From assembly GCA_905182225.1 (NCBI GenBank), contig CAJJAJ010000029.1:1-64000 (forward strand): a DNA stretch of 64,000 bases. The letters run 5' to 3'. The notes beneath the pieces were generated by a model that did no database searches, was not told where the DNA came from, and saw only the letters and a program-made list of their open reading frames with translations. This DNA is from an uncultured Aquiluna sp. (lineage in GTDB: Bacteria; Actinomycetota; Actinomycetes; Actinomycetales; Microbacteriaceae). Position 1 is the stretch's first letter. Each line of letters begins with the position of its first letter. Shown here piece by piece: positions 28,673 through 38,118 of the stretch. The position numbers and the translations under genes were made by a program.

Positions 28673-28947
28673 ACCAGTGCCTTGAGTTTCATAAGGACTC
28701 GGTCAGCATCGATTCGGAAAAATGAAATTTGCTCTTCGTTTAGTAGCAACACGGGAACCTCATCGGAGTACTTAGCTAAAAGCTTTGGGCTCCCATCGAT
28801 GTCAATGGTTTCAACCGTGTATGCGGCACTCGGGTGCTCATTACTAAACCTTGCTATTACCCCGGCCAGTGCATCCTGGGCCTCATCACATAGATGGCAA
28901 CCCTGCCTTGTAATTAGCTCAAGCCTGATTTTTGGGTTCACGCGCAA
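28669..28947 (-). CDS. Glutaredoxin-family protein (DUF836-like)
   Basis: LELITRQGCHLCDEAQDAL; DEVPVLLLN. Confidence 0.82.
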   Translation of the reverse strand: MRVNPKIRLELITRQGCHLCDEAQDALAGVIARFSNEHPSAAYTVETIDIDGSPKLLAKYSDEVPVLLLNEEQISFFRIDADRVLMKLKALV

Positions 28948-28978
28948 ACACTACTAGAAATGCGTAGACCAATAGACT

Positions 28979-29695
28979 GTGGCGGTGGCTCTAAACAAGA
29001 CGAATAACGAGAAAAAGGTTGCGGCATTCTTTGACGTCGATAACACCTTGGTCCGAGGCGCAGCCACCATATTATTTGGCAAAATTGCCTTTCGCGATGG
29101 CACCATAAAGCGTCGAGACATCTGGAGATTCGCCTTTGAGCAGATGATGTTTATTCGTCGAGGAGAGAAAAATAACACCTTGGCTGGGTTTAAGGAACGC
29201 GCACTCTCAGTCACCAAAGGTTACTCCGTCAGCTCGCTTGAACCGCTTATGCAGACCGTGTATGAATCTGAAATAAAGCCGAGGCTGTGGCCAAAAACGG
29301 TCGCCGCAGTCAAACACCATCTTGCTCAAGGCCACGAAGTCTGGTTGGTAACGGCCGCACCGGTCGAACTTGCAGAACTAATAGCCAAAGATTTGGGTGC
29401 CACCGGAGCGCTTGGAACCGTGGTTGGAAGACACAATGGAGTTCTAACTGGTGAACTTGTCGGTGAAGCACTTCATGGGCAAGCAAAACGCAAGGCGGCC
29501 AAGAAACTCGCCGTTGAGCGAGGAATTAGCCTCAGTAAGTCTTGGGCTTACTCGGACTCAGTAAATGATCTTCCACTTCTGACGCTTGTGAAAAATGCGG
29601 TAGCCGTGAACCCCGATAAGGCACTAACAAGATATGCCGAGGCAGCGAACTGGGACATTCTTAGATTCAAAAAACGAGACCTGAAAAGAAGTTAA
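28979..29695 (+). CDS. HAD-IB family phosphatase (SerB-like)
   Basis: FFDVDNTLVRGA; YSDSVNDLPLL. Confidence 0.88.
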   Translation: MAVALNKTNNEKKVAAFFDVDNTLVRGAATILFGKIAFRDGTIKRRDIWRFAFEQMMFIRRGEKNNTLAGFKERALSVTKGYSVSSLEPLMQTVYESEIKPRLWPKTVAAVKHHLAQGHEVWLVTAAPVELAELIAKDLGATGALGTVVGRHNGVLTGELVGEALHGQAKRKAAKKLAVERGISLSKSWAYSDSVNDLPLLTLVKNAVAVNPDKALTRYAEAANWDILRFKKRDLKRS

Positions 29696-29700
29696 AACAA

Positions 29701-29720
29701 AACCCGCCCGAAGGCGGGTT
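29701..29720. terminator. Hairpin terminator between convergent genes
   Basis: AACCCGCC-CGAA-GGCGGGTT; on the minus strand the stem has a TTCG loop and is followed by TTGTTTT. Confidence 0.75.
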
Positions 29721-29732
29721 CGTTACTAATAC

Positions 29733-29831
29733 TTACTTCTTATTGCGACGCTGGTGTCGAGTCTTGCGCAGAAGCTTACGGTGCTTCTTCTTCGACATGC
29801 GCTTGCGGCGCTTCTTTATAACTGAACCCAT
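29733..29831 (-). CDS. Small basic ribosomal protein, bS22-like (AURKAIP1/COX24 domain)
   Basis: [32 protein letters not shown], 32 aa; below the ORF-track size cutoff. Confidence 0.88.
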   Translation of the reverse strand: MGSVIKKRRKRMSKKKHRKLLRKTRHQRRNKK

Positions 29832-29879
29832 TAAAACCTCATAAAACTTGTGATTGCCCGAATGGTCAACCCAAGTAGT

Positions 29880-30167
29880 CTAGCCTCTACGGCCAAGACG
29901 CTCAACCTCTGCATCAACATCTGCTTCGGTGATCGGCTTTGACCAGCGTTTCCCATAAGCATCTAGACCGGTAGCAACTGCTCCGATTCCCATGCCGAAA
30001 ATAACCCAGATCGGCCAAAAATAATTACCCGGAGAAGTCAGAAACCAAATTGCAGTCACCAGACCGGTGACACCCACATAAACGGCAAGATAAGTCTTGA
30101 ACCCTTGCTTTTTCTTTAGCTGTTGCCTGGCGAAATCTCTCATGTCGTCGCTAGCACTCGGTGTCAT
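29880..30167 (-). CDS. 2TM-domain small membrane protein
   Basis: FKTYLAVYVGVTGLVTAIWFLTSPGNYFWPIWVIFGMGIGAVATGLDAYG. Confidence 0.75.
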   Translation of the reverse strand: MTPSASDDMRDFARQQLKKKQGFKTYLAVYVGVTGLVTAIWFLTSPGNYFWPIWVIFGMGIGAVATGLDAYGKRWSKPITEADVDAEVERLGRRG

Positions 30168-30171
30168 GAGG

Positions 30172-30774
30172 TCACTTCTTCGAAGTTCGGTTGCGAACCT
30201 CTTCGGCCAAGTGCTGAGTCTCTGATTTCACATCGTCGATTACTTCTTCAACTTTTTGCTTGGCAATGCGCTCAAAATCCTTCACGGACTTCTCGGCTTC
30301 CGACCTGGCATCGGCGAGCTTGCGACCAAGTCGGTGCCCCATCTCTGCTGCATTGAAGTCGATGTCAACCTCAGAGGCCCTGGATTTTAGCTGACCCGTT
30401 AGCCAACTTGACCGCTCGGTCAGCCAGTGGCCTAGCTGCTCTCCGGCGCCAGCAAGACTGTGAGCTAGATCATCGACCATCTCTTCTTCGCTTTCAAAAT
30501 CAAGCGAGAGGAAGTCGATCATCCAATCTTCTATTTCTTCAAGTGGTTCAGGGGTGACCGAGTAAAAACGTTTTTGTCCCTCCTCGCGCGCTGCAACCAG
30601 GCCAACCTCGCGAAGAGTCTTCAAGTGCTTAGAAACCGTAGGTTGTCCAAGTCCAGTGATTTCAACAAGCTGTGAAACCGTCAGTTCGCCGGAGCCGCCA
30701 ACGTTGGAATTCAGCAAGCTTTCTAGTAGCTTGCGACGGGTAGGGTCTGCAACTGCTTCAAAAATATCTGCCAT
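30172..30774 (-). CDS. ArsR-like winged-helix regulator with long charged C-terminal extension
   Basis: EAVADPTRRKLLESLL...VSQLVEITGLGQPTVSKHLKTLREVGLVAAREEGQKRFYSV, then about 110 charged residues. Confidence 0.85.
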   Translation of the reverse strand: MADIFEAVADPTRRKLLESLLNSNVGGSGELTVSQLVEITGLGQPTVSKHLKTLREVGLVAAREEGQKRFYSVTPEPLEEIEDWMIDFLSLDFESEEEMVDDLAHSLAGAGEQLGHWLTERSSWLTGQLKSRASEVDIDFNAAEMGHRLGRKLADARSEAEKSVKDFERIAKQKVEEVIDDVKSETQHLAEEVRNRTSKK

Positions 30775-30789
30775 AACTACAGCTTAGAG

Positions 30790-31620
30790 CTAGCTGGCGC
30801 CAATTTCTTTAGCCCTTTGAAGTGCCGCTTGAAGGCTGGATTCAAATATCGTCTGTAAGTCGGCTTTTTCCAAAGTGTCGATGATGCGCTCGGTTGTGCC
30901 ACCTGGGCTTGTTACATTTGAGCGCAGTGTTGCAAGCTCTTCGTCGCTTTGAGCCAGTAGGTCGATGGATCCGGCCAAAGTGCCGCGAACCATCACTGCA
31001 GCCTGCTCCTTGCTAAAGCCGTGGTTTCGGGCAATCTGTTCCCACTGTTCCATGATGTAAAACACCCAAGCTGGGCCCGAGCCGGAAATTGCACTCAAGG
31101 CATCAATCTGCTCTTCGCTAATCTCCAGAGCCGCGCCAACCGAGTCAAATAGCTCCATGGTTGCAGACACTGCATCGGCCGATGCGCTGAGCGCAGCTGC
31201 CACTCCAGTGACGCCCATGCCCACAAGAGCCGGGGTGTTGGGCATGGTGCGAATGAGATTGGGGTTTCCCGGTAAGGCCTCTGCCATTGAAGCGAGCTTG
31301 ATTCCTGCAGCCATAGAAATGACCACCGCATTTGGGGCAATTTCATCTCTTATTTCAGCCAGCACATCTTTGATTTGATAAGGCTTTACCCCCAAAACGA
31401 TCAAATCGGCATCGCCGGCGAGCAAAGCATTAGCGTCAGCTGCCTCCTCGATGGCCATCGCGCTGATTCCCCTGGCACGCAAAGCGTCGGCGGAGATTAT
31501 CGATTTAGTGGTTGCGGAAATTAGCTCTAGCGGGTGACCGCTGGCAATCAAGCCGGTGAGGACGGCCGAACCCATCGACCCTGTTCCTAAAAAACACACT
31601 CTTAGTTTTTCCATCTTCAA
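30790..31620 (-). CDS. proC: Pyrroline-5-carboxylate reductase
   Basis: FLGTGSMGSAVLTGL; AISGSGPAWVFYIME; TSPGGTTERII. Confidence 0.94.
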   Translation of the reverse strand: MKMEKLRVCFLGTGSMGSAVLTGLIASGHPLELISATTKSIISADALRARGISAMAIEEAADANALLAGDADLIVLGVKPYQIKDVLAEIRDEIAPNAVVISMAAGIKLASMAEALPGNPNLIRTMPNTPALVGMGVTGVAAALSASADAVSATMELFDSVGAALEISEEQIDALSAISGSGPAWVFYIMEQWEQIARNHGFSKEQAAVMVRGTLAGSIDLLAQSDEELATLRSNVTSPGGTTERIIDTLEKADLQTIFESSLQAALQRAKEIGAS

Positions 31621-31632
31621 AGCTTACGAGGG

Positions 31633-32349
31633 CTAGAGAACACCAGCTACCAGCGGGAAGCCGATGAAAACTGCAGTGTTCATAATCGTGTGGGCAATCA
31701 CCAGCGGAGCCACCCTCCCAGTTCTCATGAACAAGTAGCCAAAGACTAAGCCCATAACAAAGTTGCCAAGAAATGCCGAAAAGCCCTGATAAAGGTGATA
31801 ACTGGCCCTAAACAAACTGGAGATTACCACCACCGAAATGATCGTAATTTCCGGTCTGATAATTTTTAGTTTTTTCGCCAAGAATGCAACCGCGATGATT
31901 TCTTCCTGCAGGCCTGATCGCAGTGCAGCAAGCACCAGCACGACCGGCGTCCACCAGTAATCACCCAACGAGCTCGGCACAATCCTGGAGGTTAGACCAA
32001 GATTCAGGGCTACTACGTAAAGAGCGATGCCAGGAATGCCAATAATCAGTGGCAGCGAGATGCCTATAATCCAGTCTTTTTTCACAGGCACTAAGCCGAT
32101 TTTTATGTTGTCCATCCGCAAAAAATAAAGCGCCAATAGCACTGGCACCAATGCCAGTGAGATTGAGGCAAGTTGGCTGACTAAATCTAGCCAAGGAGTT
32201 TTTGCCAGCGGTTGGTTGATGGTCGTTACTGAACCAGCTAGGCCTTGGGTGCTTGTTAGCTTTCTAGCAAGACTAAGAACCGAATAGATCGCGCTTGCAC
32301 CGAGAGAAACCATCAGCACGAGCCACAGTTCTTGCGAGTGTTTACGCAT
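31633..32349 (-). CDS. CPBP-family intramembrane metalloprotease
   Basis: LRSGLQEEIIAVAFL; RASYHLYQGFSAFLGNFVMGLVFGYLFMRTGRVAPLVIAHTIMN. Confidence 0.85.
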   Translation of the reverse strand: MRKHSQELWLVLMVSLGASAIYSVLSLARKLTSTQGLAGSVTTINQPLAKTPWLDLVSQLASISLALVPVLLALYFLRMDNIKIGLVPVKKDWIIGISLPLIIGIPGIALYVVALNLGLTSRIVPSSLGDYWWTPVVLVLAALRSGLQEEIIAVAFLAKKLKIIRPEITIISVVVISSLFRASYHLYQGFSAFLGNFVMGLVFGYLFMRTGRVAPLVIAHTIMNTAVFIGFPLVAGVL

Positions 32350-32434
32350 CTAATACCTAACTGTTTGAACTCAAATTTTATGGCTTGTTCACTTAGGTTA
32401 TCTAGGTGGGGGTGACCCACGGTAGTTTGTTCTT

Positions 32435-33772
32435 GTGGCCAAGACAAAAATTGATTATCGATGCTCCGATTGCGGCTGGACGACTCTGAAGTGGTCGGGC
32501 CAGTGCGGTCAGTGCCAAGCCTGGGGAACAATCGCTGAGGCCACACAAACCACCAAGGCGAAGGCCGCCAGAATCGCTGTCGGGCACGAAGCTCGGCCGA
32601 TAACCGAAGTAGCTGTGGTGACCGATGGTTATCAAAAAACCATGGTTTCTGAATTTGATCGAGTTTTAGGTGGCGGCCTGGTTGCAGGTGCCGCGATACT
32701 GCTCTCCGGTGAACCAGGAGTTGGCAAGAGCACGTTGTTGCTAGAGGTTGCATCGAGGCTTGCAAAGAGCGGTAAAAGGGTTCTCTATGTTTCCGCAGAG
32801 GAATCCGCTAGCCAAGTAAGGCTGCGTGCTCAACGAACCAATGCCCTAAGCGAGAATCTTTACCTGGCGGCTGAAACTGATTTAGGTCACGTCCTTGGGC
32901 AGTTCGACCAGGTAAAGCCTGAATTGATGGTCGTGGACTCAGTTCAGACCATTAGCTCTGATGACATCGACGGTGCCGCCGGAATGCCGGCGCAAGTTAG
33001 AGAAGTTGCGTCCAACCTGATTCGGCTAGCAAAGCAGAATTCCACGCCGGTTATCTTGGTTGGCCACGTCACTAAAGACGGGTCAATTGCCGGCCCTAGA
33101 ACACTGGAGCACCTGGTTGATGTCGTTTGTCACTTCGAGGGTGACCGCCAAACAGCGCTTCGGTTCGTTAGGACCCTGAAAAATAGATTTGGCCCCACCG
33201 ACGAGGTTGGCTGTTTCGAAATGACCGGCGAGGGCATCGCGGAAGTTATTGACCCGAGTGCGCTGTTTGTTTCCAGCGGCAGCATTCCGGTTTCTGGAAC
33301 CTGCATAACCGTGGCAGTTGAAGGCAGGCGCCCACTGAGGGCCGAAATTCAGGCACTTGTTGTAAAGAGCAGCTCCCCGCAACCAAGACGCGTCACGAAC
33401 GGCGTGGACAGCTCCCGGGTGGCAATGTTGCTTGCCGTGCTGGAACGAAGAGCAGGGATCTCGCTCAGCGACAAGGATGTTTATGTCTCAACGGTTGGCG
33501 GCATGAGAATCATAGAGCCCGCTGCCGATCTGGCAATCGCAATTGCCATTGCTTCTGCAGTCAGCGACAAGCCTGTTTCAACCAAAGTCGCAGCCTTCGG
33601 TGAAATATCACTATCGGGAGAGGTTCGTGGAGTTGCTAATCTCTCGCAGCGAACCAATGAGGCCAGTCGACTCGGTCACAAGATAATTATTGATTCAACA
33701 AGTGGTCAGCTAAAAAATGCCCTCACGCAAGCACTGGCACAATCAGATCAGTCTCAACCAGAAGCTAATTGA
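32435..33772 (+). CDS. radA: DNA repair protein RadA
   Basis: Zinc finger YRCSDCGWTTLKWSGQCGQC; Walker A GEPGVGKST; KNRFG motif. Confidence 0.95.
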   Translation: MAKTKIDYRCSDCGWTTLKWSGQCGQCQAWGTIAEATQTTKAKAARIAVGHEARPITEVAVVTDGYQKTMVSEFDRVLGGGLVAGAAILLSGEPGVGKSTLLLEVASRLAKSGKRVLYVSAEESASQVRLRAQRTNALSENLYLAAETDLGHVLGQFDQVKPELMVVDSVQTISSDDIDGAAGMPAQVREVASNLIRLAKQNSTPVILVGHVTKDGSIAGPRTLEHLVDVVCHFEGDRQTALRFVRTLKNRFGPTDEVGCFEMTGEGIAEVIDPSALFVSSGSIPVSGTCITVAVEGRRPLRAEIQALVVKSSSPQPRRVTNGVDSSRVAMLLAVLERRAGISLSDKDVYVSTVGGMRIIEPAADLAIAIAIASAVSDKPVSTKVAAFGEISLSGEVRGVANLSQRTNEASRLGHKIIIDSTSGQLKNALTQALAQSDQSQPEAN

Positions 33773-34376
33773 GGATAAAGCGAACGTCCTCGGAGATAAC
33801 TCCGTTTAGCTCAACCTTTAGCTTGTAGGTAGCGCCGCCGCCAGGAACTGCCTGCATGCCTTGGGCTGCACTACAGCCTTCAGAAGATGAATAAACCCGA
33901 TCCCAGGCAGATGACTCGGCCTTCAGGGGGACGTTGGCCTGAAGCAAAACCGTCAGATCTTTACTGTCGGAGCGATCGCAGTCCCTTGACGAATAATAGG
34001 TTTGCTCGCCCGATGTGATGGTGAAGAAAGTCACTCTTGATCCGACATTAAACCGGCAGTCCACCAAGCCAGTGTTGGTTACTTCGTACCAAAGATACGG
34101 AATGGCATCGGATGAAAAATTATTTAGAGTTTCGCTGACTTGACTTGTCTCATCGAAGGTCCCGACCATTGCTGCCAATGAGACCACGCCTGGAGCACAA
34201 TCAGTGATTTCGGCCGAGACAGCGACTTCGGCTTCCTCGGGTGCGGAGTCAACTTGGGCCTGGCCTTGCCCAATTAAGAGCTGCGATGCTAACCAGATAA
34301 CGACGACTAAAATCGCCAGAATGCCCGAGGCTGCGACTCTTCTTCTTCTGATGATCACGGGGTCTAGATGGGCCAT
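33765..34376 (-). CDS. Hypothetical membrane-anchored protein
   Basis: Single N-terminal TM then extracellular domain with four Cys. Confidence 0.6.
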   Translation of the reverse strand: MAHLDPVIIRRRRVAASGILAILVVVIWLASQLLIGQGQAQVDSAPEEAEVAVSAEITDCAPGVVSLAAMVGTFDETSQVSETLNNFSSDAIPYLWYEVTNTGLVDCRFNVGSRVTFFTITSGEQTYYSSRDCDRSDSKDLTVLLQANVPLKAESSAWDRVYSSSEGCSAAQGMQAVPGGGATYKLKVELNGVISEDVRFILN

Positions 34377-34389
34377 GGGACAAATCTAG

Positions 34390-34884
34390 CTAGAGGTGCT
34401 TGAGCATGCGCGAGTTTCCAAGCGTGTTTTGCTTAACTCTTGCAAGATCCAAAAATTCTGCGACCCCGTTATCGTGAGAACGAACTAGCTCTGCGTGGGT
34501 GGCTGGGTCCACAGGAACATCGGATATCACCTGATAGCCATTAGCGGAGAAAAATTCTTTTTCGAATGTCAGACAAAATACCCTTGTCACGCCAAGAGCC
34601 TGTGCCCTGGCTTCAAGCTCGAACAATATAGCCTTACCAATGCCCTGGCGCTTCAATTGCTCGTCAACCGCTAAAGTCCTGACCTCAGCCAAGTCTTGCC
34701 ACATCACATGCAGCGCACCGAATCCCAGCAGCTTGGAATCTTGCTCGGCAACCACAAATTCTTGAATTGCCTCGTAGGTCTCGACCATTTCCTTGCCGAG
34801 CAGCACTCGGTTGTCGACCAAGGGCGCAGCAATTTTGCTTATGGCTGGGACATCAGTGGTTTTAGCTGATCGGATTCGGAACAT
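34390..34884 (-). CDS. GNAT N-acetyltransferase, amino-acid N-acetyltransferase (ArgA-like)
   Basis: AEVRTLAVDEQLKRQGIGKAILFELEARAQALGVTRVFCLTFEKEFFSANGY. Confidence 0.85.
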   Translation of the reverse strand: MFRIRSAKTTDVPAISKIAAPLVDNRVLLGKEMVETYEAIQEFVVAEQDSKLLGFGALHVMWQDLAEVRTLAVDEQLKRQGIGKAILFELEARAQALGVTRVFCLTFEKEFFSANGYQVISDVPVDPATHAELVRSHDNGVAEFLDLARVKQNTLGNSRMLKHL

Positions 34885-34902
34885 TAGGTAATTATGAACT
34901 AC

Positions 34903-35412
34903 TCAGGCCTTGAGAGAAAGCAAGACTTCGTTGCGCCTCAGGAAAAACGGAGTTGTTGGGGCGTTGTAGCGCGCATAAATCGGCGTCGGTTCAAACTCAA
35001 TTCCTTGGGCCAAGAGCAGATCCTTGAGTTTTCTTTCGTTATTTGGAAACGAGTTATTGCCCACCGTGCCAGAGAACCTGATGGCCGCCATTTTTACCGC
35101 CGGATGCTCGGAAATCTTTAGGTTTGCTCCAGCCGGGGTGGGCATGTCAGCCATCGTCATGTCATGAGGCATCACAAAAGAAACCTCAAATCCATCCTCC
35201 ACTGGAACTTCAGTGACAGGGGTAGTCATGGGAATTTGCCGTGACTCTTGATTGCCCCCAAAAATGAAATTCGCGAGCTTTCTAAAGGCCTGATTGCCAG
35301 CGGAAAGCATGTTTCCAGATTCGTGCGTAGAGACGGTGATGAAGGGCGCGTACGCGCGCACTTCAAATTCCTTATAGGACTTCACCACTTCGTACTTTTG
35401 GACCTCGGTCAT
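34903..35412 (-). CDS. SOUL-family heme-binding protein
   Basis: YEVVKSYKEFEVRAYAPF; IPMTTPVTE; SFVMP; YNAPTTPFFLRRNEVLL. Confidence 0.9.
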   Translation of the reverse strand: MTEVQKYEVVKSYKEFEVRAYAPFITVSTHESGNMLSAGNQAFRKLANFIFGGNQESRQIPMTTPVTEVPVEDGFEVSFVMPHDMTMADMPTPAGANLKISEHPAVKMAAIRFSGTVGNNSFPNNERKLKDLLLAQGIEFEPTPIYARYNAPTTPFFLRRNEVLLSLKA

Positions 35413-37871
35413 GCCTTGGCTACGGTCTCAGTCTCTCGGGAGTTTGCAACGAAACTGAACTCGCCCTCGAGGTAATCAACCAAAATATCCTGCGAATTGC
35501 CGATGTAGCCGGTGAGGATACGCTCGGAAATTGCATCTTCAATTTCGCGTTGCACGGCCCTTCGAAGCGGCCTGGCACCCATCGACGGCTCATAGCCAAG
35601 CTCGATTAGTTTCTCCTTGGCCGATGTGGTCAGAGTCAGCTTCAAATCGCGGTCGTCCAAACGAAGCTGAAGCCTCGAAATAAACAGGTCAACGATCTGC
35701 AAGAGCTCATCACGAGATAACTGTGGGAAGACGATTACGTCATCAACTCGGTTCAGGAACTCAGGCTTGAAATTCTTCTTCAGCTCCTCGTTTACCTTGC
35801 CCTTCATTTGGGTGTAGTCATTCTGACTGTCACCCTCGAGAGAGAAACCGAGCGTGCTGCCGGTGATTTCCCTGGTGCCCAAGTTTGTGGTCATGATGAT
35901 GATTGTGTTTTTGAAATCCACAACGCGTCCTTGGCCGTCGGTCAAACGGCCCTCTTCAAGAATCTGCAACAGCGAGTTGAAGATGTCCGGGTGCGCCTTC
36001 TCAATCTCATCGAACAGCACAACTGAGAATGGCTTACGACGAATCTTTTCGGTCAGCTGACCACCCTCCTCGTAGCCAACGAAGCCCGGAGGGGCTCCAA
36101 ACAGCCTGGAAACAGTGTGCTTCTCGCTGTACTCGCTCATGTCAAGCGCGATGAGTGCGTCCTCGTCCTCAAACAAGAACTCCGCCAGAGCCTTGGCCAA
36201 CTCGGTCTTACCAACACCGGTTGGTCCGGCAAAGATAAACGAACCAGATGGACGCTTCGGGTCTTTCAACCCTGCACGCTGGCGACGAATGGTCTTTGAA
36301 AGCGCGGCGATCGCCTGCTCCTGGCCAATGACTCGCTTGTGGAGACCGTCCTCCATGTAGATAAGCTTGGCGCCTTCGTCCTCGCCCAGCTTGAATAGTG
36401 GAATACCAGTTGCCTGAGCAATAACTTCGGCGATAAGTGCTTCGTCAACAACCCCTGGGGTGTCTAAGCTGCCATCGCGGAATTCCTTCTCCATGCGAAC
36501 CTTTTCGGCGGTGAGCTTTTTCTCCTCATCGCGCTTGGTTGCTGCGGCTTCGAAGTCCTGATCGGCAATCGCCTGCTCCTTGGCTTGACGCACGACAGCC
36601 ACTTTTTCTTCCATTGCCTTGAGCTCTGGAGGAGCTGACAGGAAGCTGAGCCTCAACCTGGCACCGGCCTCATCAATCAAGTCAATGGCCTTGTCCGGCA
36701 GGAACCTGTCGGTCACGTATCGATCGGACATTGAGACTGCTGAAACGATTGCACCGTCGGTGATCGAGACCTTGTGGTGAGCCTCATAGCGGTCGCGCAG
36801 TCCCTTAAGAATGTTGATTGCAAGAGCCGGGGATGGCTCTGCAACCTGAATGGACTGGAACCTCCGGGCCAACGCAGCATCTTTTTCAAAGTGCTTGCGA
36901 TATTCATCCAGGGTTGTCGCCCCGATGGTCTGAAGCTCGCCTCTTGCAAGCATCGGCTTCAAGATCGACGCGGCATCGATAGCGCCCTCTGCAGCTCCGG
37001 CACCAACCAGAGTGTGGATTTCATCGATAAAAGTAATGATGTCTCCGCGAGTGCGGATTTCCTTTGTTACTTTCTTTAGTCGCTCTTCAAAGTCACCGCG
37101 GTAACGCGACCCCGCGATAAGGCTTCCCATGTCTAGGGTGTAAAGCTGCTTGCCACGAAGAGTTTCCGGCACGTTTCCAGCAACGATTGCAAGAGCTAAC
37201 CCTTCGACAACGGCTGTCTTTCCGACTCCCGGCTCACCGATCAAAATTGGGTTGTTCTTGGTTCGGCGAGAAAGAATCTGCATGACGCGTTCGGTTTCTT
37301 TTTCACGACCCACTACTGGGTCAAGCTTTCCTTCTGCGGCAGCGTGCGTGAGGTTCCTGCCGTACTGGTCCAGAATCGTGGAACCCTTGGCCTGAGGCTG
37401 GGCTTCTCCGCCAACTGAAACGCTTTCCTTGCCCTGGTAACCAGATAGCAATTGAATAACCTGCTGACGAACCTTATTTGTGTCGGCTCCGAGCTTGGTT
37501 AGCACCTGAGCAGCAACACCCTCACCCTCGCGAATTAGTCCAAGAAGTAGGTGCTCGGTTCCGATGTAGCTGTGGCCCAGCTGAAGCGCCTCACGAAGGC
37601 TTAGCTCAAGAACCTTCTTGGCTCTCGGGGTAAATGGAATGTGCCCGGATGGCGATTGCTGGCCCTGACCGATAATGTCTTGGACTTGTTCTCTGACCTG
37701 CTCGAGGTTTATGCCGAGCGCCTCAAGCGCCTTCGCGGCAACGCCCTCACCCTCGTGAATCAGACCGAGCAAGATGTGCTCAGTTCCGATGTAGTTGTGG
37801 TTTAGAAGCTTGGCCTCTTCTTGAGCAAGCACAACGACTCTGCGAGCCTTGTCTGTAAATTTCTCGAACAA
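35409..37871 (-). CDS. clpC: ATP-dependent Clp protease ATP-binding subunit ClpC
   Basis: [19 protein letters not shown], two AAA+ domains ([30 protein letters not shown]); TTG start at LFEKFTD. Confidence 0.96.
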   Translation of the reverse strand: MFEKFTDKARRVVVLAQEEAKLLNHNYIGTEHILLGLIHEGEGVAAKALEALGINLEQVREQVQDIIGQGQQSPSGHIPFTPRAKKVLELSLREALQLGHSYIGTEHLLLGLIREGEGVAAQVLTKLGADTNKVRQQVIQLLSGYQGKESVSVGGEAQPQAKGSTILDQYGRNLTHAAAEGKLDPVVGREKETERVMQILSRRTKNNPILIGEPGVGKTAVVEGLALAIVAGNVPETLRGKQLYTLDMGSLIAGSRYRGDFEERLKKVTKEIRTRGDIITFIDEIHTLVGAGAAEGAIDAASILKPMLARGELQTIGATTLDEYRKHFEKDAALARRFQSIQVAEPSPALAINILKGLRDRYEAHHKVSITDGAIVSAVSMSDRYVTDRFLPDKAIDLIDEAGARLRLSFLSAPPELKAMEEKVAVVRQAKEQAIADQDFEAAATKRDEEKKLTAEKVRMEKEFRDGSLDTPGVVDEALIAEVIAQATGIPLFKLGEDEGAKLIYMEDGLHKRVIGQEQAIAALSKTIRRQRAGLKDPKRPSGSFIFAGPTGVGKTELAKALAEFLFEDEDALIALDMSEYSEKHTVSRLFGAPPGFVGYEEGGQLTEKIRRKPFSVVLFDEIEKAHPDIFNSLLQILEEGRLTDGQGRVVDFKNTIIIMTTNLGTREITGSTLGFSLEGDSQNDYTQMKGKVNEELKKNFKPEFLNRVDDVIVFPQLSRDELLQIVDLFISRLQLRLDDRDLKLTLTTSAKEKLIELGYEPSMGARPLRRAVQREIEDAISERILTGYIGNSQDILVDYLEGEFSFVANSRETETVAKA

Positions 37872-37926
37872 GTTAGCACCTTTCAAAATCCGTAATCAAA
37901 ATGCTACGGGGGTGCTTGACACAAAA

Positions 37927-38118
37927 CTAGCGCTGTTCGCCCAAGGCGTTAGCGCGTTTAGCCCGCTCTTCTGCTTCGATCTTCGCGTAGACATCGCGCT
38001 CACCTTTATCGGCGCGCAAGATAGAGCGCATCATGATCCAAAATATCACTCCGACCGCGGCTGGCGGAATCAGTGAAATTAACACGTCTAGCAAGGTCTC
38101 CCAAGCGGTCATTTCCAC
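37927..38118 (-). CDS. Small single-TM protein of unknown function
   Basis: 63 aa: MEMTAWETLLDVLISLIPPAAVGVIFWIMMRSILRADKGERDVYAKIEAEERAKR. Confidence 0.65.
   Translation of the reverse strand: MEMTAWETLLDVLISLIPPAAVGVIFWIMMRSILRADKGERDVYAKIEAEERAKRANALGEQR

Noticed and set aside
34894-35121. 75-aa + ORF
   Set aside because: Antisense to the SOUL gene; no independent support.
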